The position numbers and the translations under genes are program-made. Below, piece by piece: positions 8,322-16,470 of a stretch of DNA of 30,143 nt. The notes under the pieces were generated by a model, which saw only the letters and a list, made by a program, of their open reading frames with translations, had not been told where the DNA came from and searched no databases. This DNA is from Clostridiales bacterium (GTDB lineage Bacteria; Bacillota; Clostridia; Oscillospirales; Oscillospiraceae): the NCBI GenBank assembly GCA_018374635.1, contig JAHAEW010000039.1:1-30143 (forward strand), given 5' to 3'. How positions within the stretch are numbered: position 1 is the first letter of the stretch; every line of letters begins with the position of its first letter.

Positions 8322-8665
8322 ACCACTGTTTGAACGCTATGGAGGCCCGCCTCAGCGACCTTTTGCAGACGGGTCTGGACACCGGCGCCGGGGACAGTGC
8401 GGCGGACTTTGGACAGCTGGCGGAGCAGTGTGAGGCCTGTGGGCTCCACACCGGGCACGCGCTGATGAGACAGTTATCCGATCTGCTGAATGAGCGCACC
8501 CACGCCCTTAATAAGCGGGACGACCCCTTGATAGAGGTCATCTTTCAGGCGGAACACTACATCGCCCTCTGCCGGGAGCGGTGGCAGGAAATAGAGATCC
8601 TGCGCGGCTGGCAGGAGCGGCAGCAGCATCCGGAACAAGACAGAGAGGGAGGAGACCTCACATGA
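8318..8665 (+). CDS. Small helical protein (115 aa) of the MoxR/VWA/DUF4132 operon
   Basis: ATG at 8318 overlaps the SWIM gene stop (ATGA) and has GGGAGGGG just upstream; its own stop overlaps the next start (ATGA at 8662-8665). An upstream in-frame ATG at 8273 is less likely because it lies deep in the SWIM gene. The product is almost entirely predicted helix, with no signal peptide and no membrane segment, a Cys pair (CEAC) near residue 38 and a charged tail. I recognise no family. Being translationally coupled on both sides it is very probably a real component, perhaps an adaptor between the SWIM and DUF4132 proteins (inference). Confidence 0.82.
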   Translation: MNHCLNAMEARLSDLLQTGLDTGAGDSAADFGQLAEQCEACGLHTGHALMRQLSDLLNERTHALNKRDDPLIEVIFQAEHYIALCRERWQEIEILRGWQERQQHPEQDREGGDLT

Positions 8666-11600
8666 ACATTCAACCAAACACGTTGGGCAGACCGGACACC
8701 CTGGAACGGCTTTCCAAGCTCTGGGGCCTGACGCCCAAAAACGAGGCGCTGGCCCGAACCTATCTGGCGGGGGAGGCAACCGACGACGATCTGCTGAAAG
8801 AGGCGGAGCGCCAGGTCTTTCCCTCCGTCAGCTGGCAGAAGCGGCAGGATATCTGCGCGCTGCTGAAGAAAGCGACCGCTCCGGAGCAGACCAAAAATCA
8901 GGCCAAGGTGCTCAAACTCCTGTGGGCCATTGGCCAGAGCAGCGCCGCCCTTGCCGCCCTCTTTGAGGAACATTACGGAAAAATGGCGTCTGACAGCATC
9001 TTCCGCCAGTGGTGTGAGGTCCTGGGACAGGAGGCCGCCGCCGCCATGGATGCGGAGTGTGCCGCCGCCATGGGGAAAGCGGGATACGCTCAGGTGGAGC
9101 GGCTGCACCAGATCGCCAGGACTTCGCCCACTGTGCTTCTGGCGGCAGAGGAGCGGATCGCCGATGCACAGAACTCTATGGCGGACGGGGTGCTGGCCGG
9201 GGTCCTGCTGGCCAATACCGCTCCGGCGGAGAAAAAGCCGGGCCTGCTGGGGAAGCGCATGGGCGCGGCCCCGGACGCAAAGCGCACCAAATCAGGGATG
9301 CGGCTGGAACAGCAGGTAGAGATCATACTGGCATGGGCGAATGGGATCGCCCGCAGCGGCATATCTGCCGGACTTTCTGCCCGGGATGTTGATATGCTGA
9401 AGGCTTATATGCGGACAGGAGACCGATCTGCCCCGGTGCCGTCGGTCTCCGTTCCCACCGCGTGGCAGACGCCGCCGGAGGATATTTTCATCAGGCCCTT
9501 GTGCAATCGCTCCGCCATAGAGTGCATGGCGGCGGCCGCCATGTTCGGCATCCGGCATGACGACCGCATGGCCTGCGCACTTCGGGTGATGGCCGGTCTG
9601 GACCCCTATGGCACGCTGTGGAGCACACTCTATGCGCTTCCGGATGACTGGGAGGTCAGCTTTCTGGATCAGGTGCTGCCCCATATTCCCGGCGGGGCGG
9701 CAACGCTGCTGCGCTTTATAGGAAAAGGCTATCGCCTTGAACTTCTGGAGGTCTCCAAAAAGCTGGTCCGGCGGTACCATGCCGCTGTCGACGAGGCTCT
9801 GCGTTGTGCGGACGTGGAGGAATACGCCAACCTGTGCCGCCTGCTGCCCGCCGCCAAGGGCGGTGAAGATGCCGCCCGGCTGGCGCAGATGCGTGGACGT
9901 ATCACAACCGTCCTGGAACATACCTTTGACCAGGGGATGCAGCAGGCCATCGTCCATGACTATCTCGCCGGTCAGGGGAGCTTCTCAGACAGTGCGGCCA
10001 TTCTGAAACCCATCCGCAACGAATTCCGCTATTACTTACCCAAAGTACAGGATATTCTCCGCAGCTATCGAAAGATGGCTGGCTGGGATGAGTTTGCCTG
10101 CCGGTGTGTGGTGCTCTCCTGCCTCACCTGCATGGGGTACGGCACCTCCGCCTCCTTCCCCATGAACGTGGACCAGAAAGAGAACATGGACGCCTTTGTG
10201 GATGCCCTGATTGCCGGCGGCCTCCCGGTGCGGGACTGCATCACAGTATTGGTCACTATGTACGAAAACTGGTACCAGGAGTCTGCCAAGAAACTCATTG
10301 AGGAGACGGTGAAGGAGCACTTTGTCACGCAGAAAGGGCTGGAAGCGCTGGCGGACACTGCGCGGAATGGCTCCGCCCCCGCCCGGATCATGGCGGTGAA
10401 GGGGCTGGACGCCCTGACCGCGCAGCCGGAGTGCGCCCAGGGCGGACGGCAGGCCCTCATTGCCTGTGCCGGGGACACGTCCAAGCAGGTCCAGGAGGTT
10501 CTGGTGGAGTGCTGCATCAGCCACTCTGACTGGGAAAAGGACTATCTGGCCATGCTGGCCGGTAAGAAGGCCGCCCAGCGGAGCCTTGCCATTCGGGTCC
10601 TGGGGGGCATTGGGCTGGAGAAGTACCGGGATGCCCTGGAGAACGCCCTAACCGTGGAGAAGAACGCCAAGGTGATGGATCAGCTCACCGTCCTGCTGGG
10701 TGCGCCCGCCGCTGCGGTGGGTGCGGGCGGACAGGCCCCGGCGGAGCTGGTCGCACAGGTGCTCAAGGGCGGGAAGAAGCGGAAGATTCAGTGGCTCCTG
10801 GATCAGCCCCTGCCCACGGTCCGCCATACAGACGAGGCCCACACGGCGGCTTCGGAGGATCGGATTGCCGCTCTCTTTGCGGCCTATGCCGATTTGGGCC
10901 GCATAGGCCGCAGCGACACTGCCGCCGCCCTTGCCGCCGACCTGGAGGGGAAGGATCTGGAGACCCTAGCCTGTGAGGTGTGGGAACTGTGGATCCAGAA
11001 GGGAGCCCAGAGCAAAACCAAGTGGGTGCTCTCCTTTGCCGCGGTGTTCGGTGGGGCGGCCATGACCCCAAAACTCATTCACGCCGTCAACGAATGGCCC
11101 CAGAATGCGCGGGGCGCCATCGCCTGCGACGCTGTGGCGGCCCTCTCCGTCAGCCCTGACCCGGCGGCTCTGGTGGCGGTGGACAGCATCTCCCGGAAGT
11201 TCAAGTTTCGTCAGGTAAAGGCGGCGGCCGCCGCTGCGCTGGAGAGCGCCGCCCAGGAGCTGGGGATCACAGCGGAGGAGCTGGCCGACCGCATTGTGCC
11301 CACCCTGGACTTCGCTCCCGACGGAACCCGGGTCTTCGACTACGGTCCCAGAAAGTTCACGGTCCGCCTGACCCCCACCTTGGAACTGGCGGTGATCACG
11401 GAGGCGGGCAAAGCGGTGAAGTCCATGCCGGCCCCCGGCAAGACCGATGACGCGGAGAAGGCGGCCGCTGCTTATGAGGCGTACAAGACCTTGAAAAAGC
11501 AGATCAAGACCACCGTCACCGCCCAGCGGGCCCGGCTGGAGTTGGCCCTCTCCGCCCAGCGGTGTTGGGACGGCGAGGCGTGGCGGAAACTGTTTGTGGA

Positions 11601-12282
11601 AAACCCGGTGATGCACCAGTTTGCCATCAGCCTCATCTGGGGCGTCTATGAAGGCGGAGCGCTGAAGGAGACCTTCCGCTACATGGAGGACGGCAGCTTT
11701 AACACGGCGGACGAGGATGAATACACCATCCCCGACAGGGTCAGCATCGGCCTGGTCCACCCCATCGAGTTGGAGGCGGACATTCTGTCGGCTTGGAAAG
11801 AACAGCTGGGGGACTATGAGATCACCCAGAGCATCGACCAGCTCTCCCGGCCTATCTACCACATCCCGGCGGAGAGGGCCCAGGCCACCGCCCTGGAGAC
11901 GGTGGCCGGCCGTATACTCAACGCGCTGTCCCTCACGGGAAAGCTTCAGGGCATGGGCTGGTACCGTGGCAGCGTGGTGGACGCCGGGGGGTTCTTCACC
12001 TTCTACCGGGAGGACCCCGCCGTGGGCATGGGCGTGGAGCTGAACTTCTCCGGCAGCTTTGTGGGGGGAGAGAACGAGGCGGTCACCGTATTCGATGCCG
12101 TTTTTTATAGGGCTGGCACTGTGAAACGGGGCAGTTACTGCTATGACGCGCCCAAGGAGGAGAACATCTTCTGTCTGGGCCAGGTGCCGGCGCGCTATTA
12201 CAGCGAGGTGGTCTGGCAGCTGGAGCGCGCTACCGCCTCCAGTACCGAGACCGATCCGGACTGGCGGAGCAAAAAGAACTGA
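8662..12282 (+). CDS. DUF4132 / MolR-like giant protein (E. coli YehI-like)
   Basis: 1206 residues from the ATG overlapping the previous stop; the open frame runs further upstream to 8581, but the ATGA junction fixes the start. Residues about 560-680 look like HEAT-type helical repeats (paired helices such as ARIMAVKGLDAL and SLAIRVLGGIG). The DUF4132 signature starts at residue 890 (VFDYGPRKFTVRL), with the lysine-rich helix YKTLKKQIKTT and HQFAISLIWGVYE near 985, continuing to about 1100. Length equals E. coli YehI (about 1210). MolR was once proposed to regulate molybdate metabolism, but the molecular function of the family is not established. Cytosolic scaffold of the operon's complex is my inference. 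No terminator is evident directly after the stop. Confidence 0.9.
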   Translation: MNIQPNTLGRPDTLERLSKLWGLTPKNEALARTYLAGEATDDDLLKEAERQVFPSVSWQKRQDICALLKKATAPEQTKNQAKVLKLLWAIGQSSAALAALFEEHYGKMASDSIFRQWCEVLGQEAAAAMDAECAAAMGKAGYAQVERLHQIARTSPTVLLAAEERIADAQNSMADGVLAGVLLANTAPAEKKPGLLGKRMGAAPDAKRTKSGMRLEQQVEIILAWANGIARSGISAGLSARDVDMLKAYMRTGDRSAPVPSVSVPTAWQTPPEDIFIRPLCNRSAIECMAAAAMFGIRHDDRMACALRVMAGLDPYGTLWSTLYALPDDWEVSFLDQVLPHIPGGAATLLRFIGKGYRLELLEVSKKLVRRYHAAVDEALRCADVEEYANLCRLLPAAKGGEDAARLAQMRGRITTVLEHTFDQGMQQAIVHDYLAGQGSFSDSAAILKPIRNEFRYYLPKVQDILRSYRKMAGWDEFACRCVVLSCLTCMGYGTSASFPMNVDQKENMDAFVDALIAGGLPVRDCITVLVTMYENWYQESAKKLIEETVKEHFVTQKGLEALADTARNGSAPARIMAVKGLDALTAQPECAQGGRQALIACAGDTSKQVQEVLVECCISHSDWEKDYLAMLAGKKAAQRSLAIRVLGGIGLEKYRDALENALTVEKNAKVMDQLTVLLGAPAAAVGAGGQAPAELVAQVLKGGKKRKIQWLLDQPLPTVRHTDEAHTAASEDRIAALFAAYADLGRIGRSDTAAALAADLEGKDLETLACEVWELWIQKGAQSKTKWVLSFAAVFGGAAMTPKLIHAVNEWPQNARGAIACDAVAALSVSPDPAALVAVDSISRKFKFRQVKAAAAAALESAAQELGITAEELADRIVPTLDFAPDGTRVFDYGPRKFTVRLTPTLELAVITEAGKAVKSMPAPGKTDDAEKAAAAYEAYKTLKKQIKTTVTAQRARLELALSAQRCWDGEAWRKLFVENPVMHQFAISLIWGVYEGGALKETFRYMEDGSFNTADEDEYTIPDRVSIGLVHPIELEADILSAWKEQLGDYEITQSIDQLSRPIYHIPAERAQATALETVAGRILNALSLTGKLQGMGWYRGSVVDAGGFFTFYREDPAVGMGVELNFSGSFVGGENEAVTVFDAVFYRAGTVKRGSYCYDAPKEENIFCLGQVPARYYSEVVWQLERATASSTETDPDWRSKKN

Positions 12283-12718
12283 TCGCATGTCCCTTGCCAT
12301 CTGCGCCGGGACGCTGACCCAGCGCTGCGCGGACAACTGGAAGCTGTTTATAGCGGCAGAGAAGAAGCGACACAAGATCGCCGGATGAAAACAAAAAGAA
12401 AGACATCTGCGAAAAGGGCGGTACGTTAGGAACCGCGGGGCGGCATGGTCAAAAGACTCTGCCGTTCTGCGGTTTCTCTGCGTTTCGAGCGCCTGTTTGT
12501 CCTCGTTCTGCTCCGGTTTCCCGATAAAGTTCCAGATAAGCTCTGGCTTTGGCCTGCGGTGTCCGCGGAACTTATCCGGTGCGGAACGATGCTTTCCTTG
12601 CGGAACAGGAGGGCTGGCATTTTAAGCGTCAAAAAGGGGCCGACAAGGCAAGCAAGAAAATACATACTTTTCTCTGTTTGGACCACACTATCATCAAAAT
12701 CATCATGGGGAGAAGGAT
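12283..12718. other. 436-bp remnant-like gap
   Basis: No confident gene. A 33-codon ATG frame (12287-12388) and an overlapping frame ending KRKTSAKRAVR-stop near 12429 follow the DUF4132 stop; on the minus strand a short frame with AKARAYLELYRETG lies around 12460-12560. None has a good ribosome site or a family I know. The stretch reads like gene debris at the junction between the high-GC operon and the lower-GC redox operon. A weak promoter candidate for the latter is listed separately. Confidence 0.4.
12640..12668 (+). promoter_or_regulatory. Weak sigma-A-like promoter candidate for the redox operon
   Basis: CCGACA (12640-12645), 17-bp spacer, CATACT (12663-12668): four of six matches in each box. 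It lies 50 bp before the FAD/Rieske gene in an A-rich stretch. Better evidence is lacking. Confidence 0.3.
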
Positions 12719-14017
12719 ATGGGATCACTATGGGAGCAAACCTGGGAGCAAGTGGGCTTTCCGGCTCTGGACGGAGATCGGAACACGGATGTGCTGATCA
12801 TCGGCGGCGGTATGGCGGGCATTCTGTGTGCCTATCAGCTGCACGGCGCCGGTGTTCCCTATGTGCTGGTGGAAGCGGAAACCGTATGCAGCGGCATCAC
12901 GAAAAATACGACCGCCAAGATCACCAGTCAGCACGGGCTGATCTATGACAAGTTGATTTCAAAGTTTGGCATCGAGCGGGCAAGGCAATATCTTGCCGCC
13001 AATGAGAAAGCGCTTCAAACATACCGGGAGTTGTGCCGGGGTATGGACTGCGGCTTTGAGGAAAAGGCGGCCTACACCTACTCGTTGAGCGACCGGCGCA
13101 AGACCGAGCGGGAGCTGCGCGCTCTGGAAAAATTGGGCTTTCCAGCTGAATTTACGGACAAGCTCCCGCTTCCCTTTCCTATTGCCGGCGCGGTCAGATT
13201 TCCGCATCAGGCGCAGTTCCATCCCCTGAAATTCGTCTCCGGCCTTGTAAAGGGCCTGCACATTTATGAGCACACGCGGGTGCGGGAGCTGATAGGCGCC
13301 ACGGCAGTGACAAATCACGGCCGGATTTATGCCAAGAAGATCGTTGTGACCACCCACTTTCCTTTTCTCAATAAGCATGGCAGTTATTTTCTCAAGCTGT
13401 ACCAGCACCGCTCCTATGTCATCGCCCTCCAAAACGCGCCGGACGTGAATGGCATGTATTTGGACGAGGCGCAGGCGGGTATGTCCTTCCGAAATTACGA
13501 AAACCTGCTGCTTGTCGGGGGTGGAGATCACCGCACTGGTAAAAAAGGCGGCGGATGGCGGGAACTGCGGGATTTTGCCCAGCAGCACTACCCGCAGGCG
13601 GAGGAGCGATCCCATTGGGCCACGCAGGACTGTATGAGCCTGGACGGCGTCCCGTATATCGGGCGCTATTCCGCCTCGACCAGAGATCTATATGTGGCGA
13701 CTGGCTTCAACAAGTGGGGGATGACCGCTTCCATGGTGTCCGCTATGATTCTCAGCGATCTTGTGCAAGAGAAGGAAAACCCGTATGAGGAGGTATTCTC
13801 CCCCTCTCGTTCCATCCTTCATCCCCAGTTGGCCGTCAATGGGGTTGAGGCTGTGGTCAGCCTGCTGACGCCCGCTCCCAGACGCTGTCCCCATCTGGGC
13901 TGTGCGCTGAAATGGAATCCCATCGAACACACCTGGGACTGCCCCTGCCACGGCTCCCGCTTTACCAGGGACGGAAAGCGGATTGACAGCCCGGCGACGG
14001 GCAATCTGAAAAACTGA
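12719..14017 (+). CDS. FAD-dependent oxidoreductase with compact C-terminal Rieske domain
   Basis: 432 residues, ATG preceded by GGGGAGAAGGAT. The N-terminus has a DAO-type FAD fold: GGGMAG at 29-34 after a beta strand (TDVLIIG), ribose-binding Glu at about 52 and TTAKITSQHG at 64-73. The C-terminus carries a Rieske 2Fe-2S site: C390-P-H392-L-G-C395 and C408-P-C410-H411, where C390/H392/C408/H411 would bind the cluster and C395/C410 form the stabilising disulfide. Relatives with this architecture are usually about 500 residues; here the segment before the first Rieske Cys is very short, so the domain is reduced. First gene of a three-gene operon (9-bp gap to the next). Substrate unknown; amine or amino-acid oxidation is possible from the fold. 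Confidence 0.9.
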   Translation: MGSLWEQTWEQVGFPALDGDRNTDVLIIGGGMAGILCAYQLHGAGVPYVLVEAETVCSGITKNTTAKITSQHGLIYDKLISKFGIERARQYLAANEKALQTYRELCRGMDCGFEEKAAYTYSLSDRRKTERELRALEKLGFPAEFTDKLPLPFPIAGAVRFPHQAQFHPLKFVSGLVKGLHIYEHTRVRELIGATAVTNHGRIYAKKIVVTTHFPFLNKHGSYFLKLYQHRSYVIALQNAPDVNGMYLDEAQAGMSFRNYENLLLVGGGDHRTGKKGGGWRELRDFAQQHYPQAEERSHWATQDCMSLDGVPYIGRYSASTRDLYVATGFNKWGMTASMVSAMILSDLVQEKENPYEEVFSPSRSILHPQLAVNGVEAVVSLLTPAPRRCPHLGCALKWNPIEHTWDCPCHGSRFTRDGKRIDSPATGNLKN

Positions 14018-14026
14018 GGTGAGGAT

Positions 14027-15994
14027 TTGAGCAATCATCTGAAACATCAGACAAGCCCATACCTTCTCCAGCATGCGGAAAACCCGGTGGACTGGTATCC
14101 ATGGAGCGAGGAGGCCTTTTCCAAAGCAAGGGCGGAGGATAAGCCCGTCTTTTTGAGCATTGGATACAGCACCTGCCACTGGTGCCATGTAATGGCGCAT
14201 GAGAGCTTTGAGGATCATGAAATTGCGGATATCCTAAACAAATACTATGTGTCCATTAAAGTAGATAAAGAAGAACGCCCCGACATTGACGGTATTTATA
14301 TGGCGGTCTGTCAGGCGTTCACCGGGAGCGGCGGCTGGCCTGCCAGTATTTTTATGACCGCAGATCAGAAACCCTTTTTTGCGGGGACCTATTTTCCAAA
14401 GACTGCCCGGTATGGATCGGTCGGGCTCAAAGAACTGCTGCTCATCATTCACCGGAAATGGAAGAGCGAACGGGACGCACTTCTTCGCTCTGCGGACAAA
14501 ATCACGGAGGCATTAAACCAGCGCCACGCCCCTGCGTCACAGGCGGATGAGGCTTTACTGGACGCTGCCCTGCAATGGTATACGCAGAACTTTGATGCGC
14601 TATTTGGCGGTTTTGGCGGCGCGCCGAAATTTCCCACGCCACACAACCTTCTGTTTTTGATGCAGCAATACGAAAAGCACGGAAACTGCCAGGCCTTGAA
14701 CATGGCGGAAATAACCCTTCAGAAGATGTATGCAGGCGGGATATTTGATCATATCGGATACGGATTCTGCCGATATTCCACGGACCGTTATTATCTTGTT
14801 CCGCACTTTGAGAAAATGCTCTATGATAACGCTCTGCTGATGCTCGCCTACTGCAAAGCCTATGAGCTCACGGGGCGGTCCTTTTATCTGGAAGTTGCAC
14901 AAAAAACAGCATCCTATGTTCTTACGGAAATGACCGCTCCAAACGGAGGGTTTTACAGCGCCCAGGACGCGGACAGTGATGGTGAGGAGGGGAAATACTA
15001 TGTATTTACCCCGGAGGAAATTATCGGGCTGTTGGGGCAAGCCGACGGCGCCGCTTTTTGTGAGCGGTTCGGCATTACAAAAGCGGGGAACTTTGAAGGT
15101 AAGAGCATTCCCAATCTGCTCCACGCAAAAAGTCTGACAGATGAGCGTTTAGACCACGTTCTTCCGGTACTGCGGGAATACAGGCGGGGACGCACCCATC
15201 TGCATACCGATGACAAAATTTTGACGGCATGGAATGCGCTCATGATTGCGGCGCTGTGCCGGCTATACCAGTGCAGCCAAAATCCGAGCTATCTGGAAGC
15301 GGCAAAAAGAGCGCAGGAGTTTATAGAAAACAACCTGTGCAGCCAGAATACGCTTTCTGTAAGCGTCCGGAACGGCAAGCTGAGTGAGCACGGTTTTTTG
15401 GATGATTACGCAAGCTATATTTTTGCGCTGCTTTCGCTGTATGATGTCACGCTCGAACGCACATTCCTTCGCCGTGCGGTGGAGTTAACCGAGGAGACTG
15501 TCATCCGGTATTACGACTCGGAGCATGGCGGCTTCTATCTTAGCGGCCCGGATAACGAGACACTGCTTTTTCGCCCGAAGGAATGCTATGACGGGGCGCT
15601 CCCAAGCGGCAATTCTCTCATAGCATATGTTCTTGTGCGTCTGAATGCGTTGCTTCCGGATGCGAACCTGGAGAACATCCGAAACAAACAGCTTGCCTAT
15701 ATGGCAGGAGAGGCGGAACGATCTCCGGCTGGATTTTCCATGTTTTTAATGGCGCTGTCAGATTTTTTAGAACCACCGGTTCTCATCACCGTGGTCCCAA
15801 ATGGGGAAGACTTGAGCGACCTTCCGTTTGCGGTGCCTTCTGACGCCATAGTCAAGATTTTGGACCGCCCATTGGAAGGATATAAGCTGTTGAACGATAA
15901 AACCACCTTCTATGTGTGCCGAGGGCACTCCTGCCTGCCGCCGATGAATAAACGGCAACTGATGCTGGAGATACTAAAGCAGGAGCAAAATTAG
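14027..15994 (+). CDS. yyaL: YyaL-family thioredoxin-domain protein (DUF255)
   Basis: 655 residues from TTG, preceded by AGGTGAGGA; the opening NHLKHQTSPYLLQHAENPVDWYPW is the family hallmark, so the start is secure. The thioredoxin-like N-terminal domain has the redox pair C50-H-W-C53 followed by HVMAHESFED. The rest is an alpha/alpha barrel resembling N-acylglucosamine epimerase-like or six-hairpin enzymes, with GGFGGAPKFP near residue 190 and LTAWNALMIAAL near 400. B. subtilis YyaL and human SPATA20 belong here; the enzyme activity is not established. Base composition is low for this window (25 G+C of 60 in 14881-14940). Operon with the FAD/Rieske gene upstream. Confidence 0.92.
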   Translation: MSNHLKHQTSPYLLQHAENPVDWYPWSEEAFSKARAEDKPVFLSIGYSTCHWCHVMAHESFEDHEIADILNKYYVSIKVDKEERPDIDGIYMAVCQAFTGSGGWPASIFMTADQKPFFAGTYFPKTARYGSVGLKELLLIIHRKWKSERDALLRSADKITEALNQRHAPASQADEALLDAALQWYTQNFDALFGGFGGAPKFPTPHNLLFLMQQYEKHGNCQALNMAEITLQKMYAGGIFDHIGYGFCRYSTDRYYLVPHFEKMLYDNALLMLAYCKAYELTGRSFYLEVAQKTASYVLTEMTAPNGGFYSAQDADSDGEEGKYYVFTPEEIIGLLGQADGAAFCERFGITKAGNFEGKSIPNLLHAKSLTDERLDHVLPVLREYRRGRTHLHTDDKILTAWNALMIAALCRLYQCSQNPSYLEAAKRAQEFIENNLCSQNTLSVSVRNGKLSEHGFLDDYASYIFALLSLYDVTLERTFLRRAVELTEETVIRYYDSEHGGFYLSGPDNETLLFRPKECYDGALPSGNSLIAYVLVRLNALLPDANLENIRNKQLAYMAGEAERSPAGFSMFLMALSDFLEPPVLITVVPNGEDLSDLPFAVPSDAIVKILDRPLEGYKLLNDKTTFYVCRGHSCLPPMNKRQLMLEILKQEQN

Positions 15995-16006
15995 GAGGTA
16001 TTTATC

Positions 16007-16219
16007 ATGGATAACAAAAATGGTTTTACAATTACCGACCGCGACCATGTGCTCAGAGCCTGGCAAAATTCAACTGAACTTGTGCGGGACTATCAGGCCT
16101 ATGCCCATGAACTAGAGAAAGAGAACAAGGAACTTGCCAAACTGTTTTCCCAGTTTGCGGAAGATGAAGCGGTGCATGCCGCGAAATTGCTTGATCTTCT
16201 GCGTGGGTATGAAAAATAA
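16007..16219 (+). CDS. 70-aa helical, ferritin-like small protein
   Basis: ATG preceded by a perfect AGGAGGT. The product is two predicted helices: an Arg/Glu-rich first helix (HVLRAWQNSTELVRDYQAYA) and a second with FAEDEAVHAAKLLDLL. The E-x2-H spacing in the second helix resembles half of a rubrerythrin/ferritin-like four-helix bundle, so a dimer could form a metal site (inference). It follows yyaL by 12 bp and is the last gene before a strong terminator, hence part of the redox operon. No signal peptide. Confidence 0.8.
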   Translation: MDNKNGFTITDRDHVLRAWQNSTELVRDYQAYAHELEKENKELAKLFSQFAEDEAVHAAKLLDLLRGYEK

Positions 16220-16241
16220 GCGTTTGGGAACTGTATAAATT

Positions 16242-16297
16242 GGAGAACCCCATTTATAACCCGGCTTCCGGGTTGCAAATGGGGTTCTCCGTTTTTT
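16242..16297 (+). terminator. Strong rho-independent terminator of the redox operon
   Basis: A 14-bp outer stem (GGAGAACCCCATTT with AAATGGGGTTCTCC) encloses a second hairpin (ACCCGG-CTT-CCGGGT) and is followed by G then TTTTTT at 16292-16297. The outer stem is perfect. Confidence 0.93.
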
Positions 16298-16386
16298 ATG
16301 AATCATGTTTTCGATGACATGACCAATTCTTGCACCGACAACTAATATATCTTTGCTTTACGAAGCGCAGGAGCACAAATCAGGAT

Positions 16387-16415
16387 TTTACAAATCCGAG
16401 CAGATGGGATATAAT
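16387..16415 (+). promoter_or_regulatory. Sigma-A promoter of the zinc ABC operon, possibly Zur-controlled
   Basis: TTTACA (16387-16392), exactly 17 bp, then TATAAT (16410-16415). A second TATAAT lies at 16433-16438. Around and after the -10, GGGATATAAT and TTATAAATCCC form an imperfect inverted repeat that could be an operator; a Zur-type repressor would fit the regulon, but this is inference. Confidence 0.75.
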
Positions 16416-16470
16416 AAAGTGTTATAAATCCCTATAATTCCATATAAGACCTAGATTCTGAGGTGCTTGC

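Noticed and set aside
12426..12728. 100-codon minus-strand frame in the gap before the FAD gene
   Set aside because: No ribosome site or recognisable domain; composition resembles decayed sequence rather than a gene.
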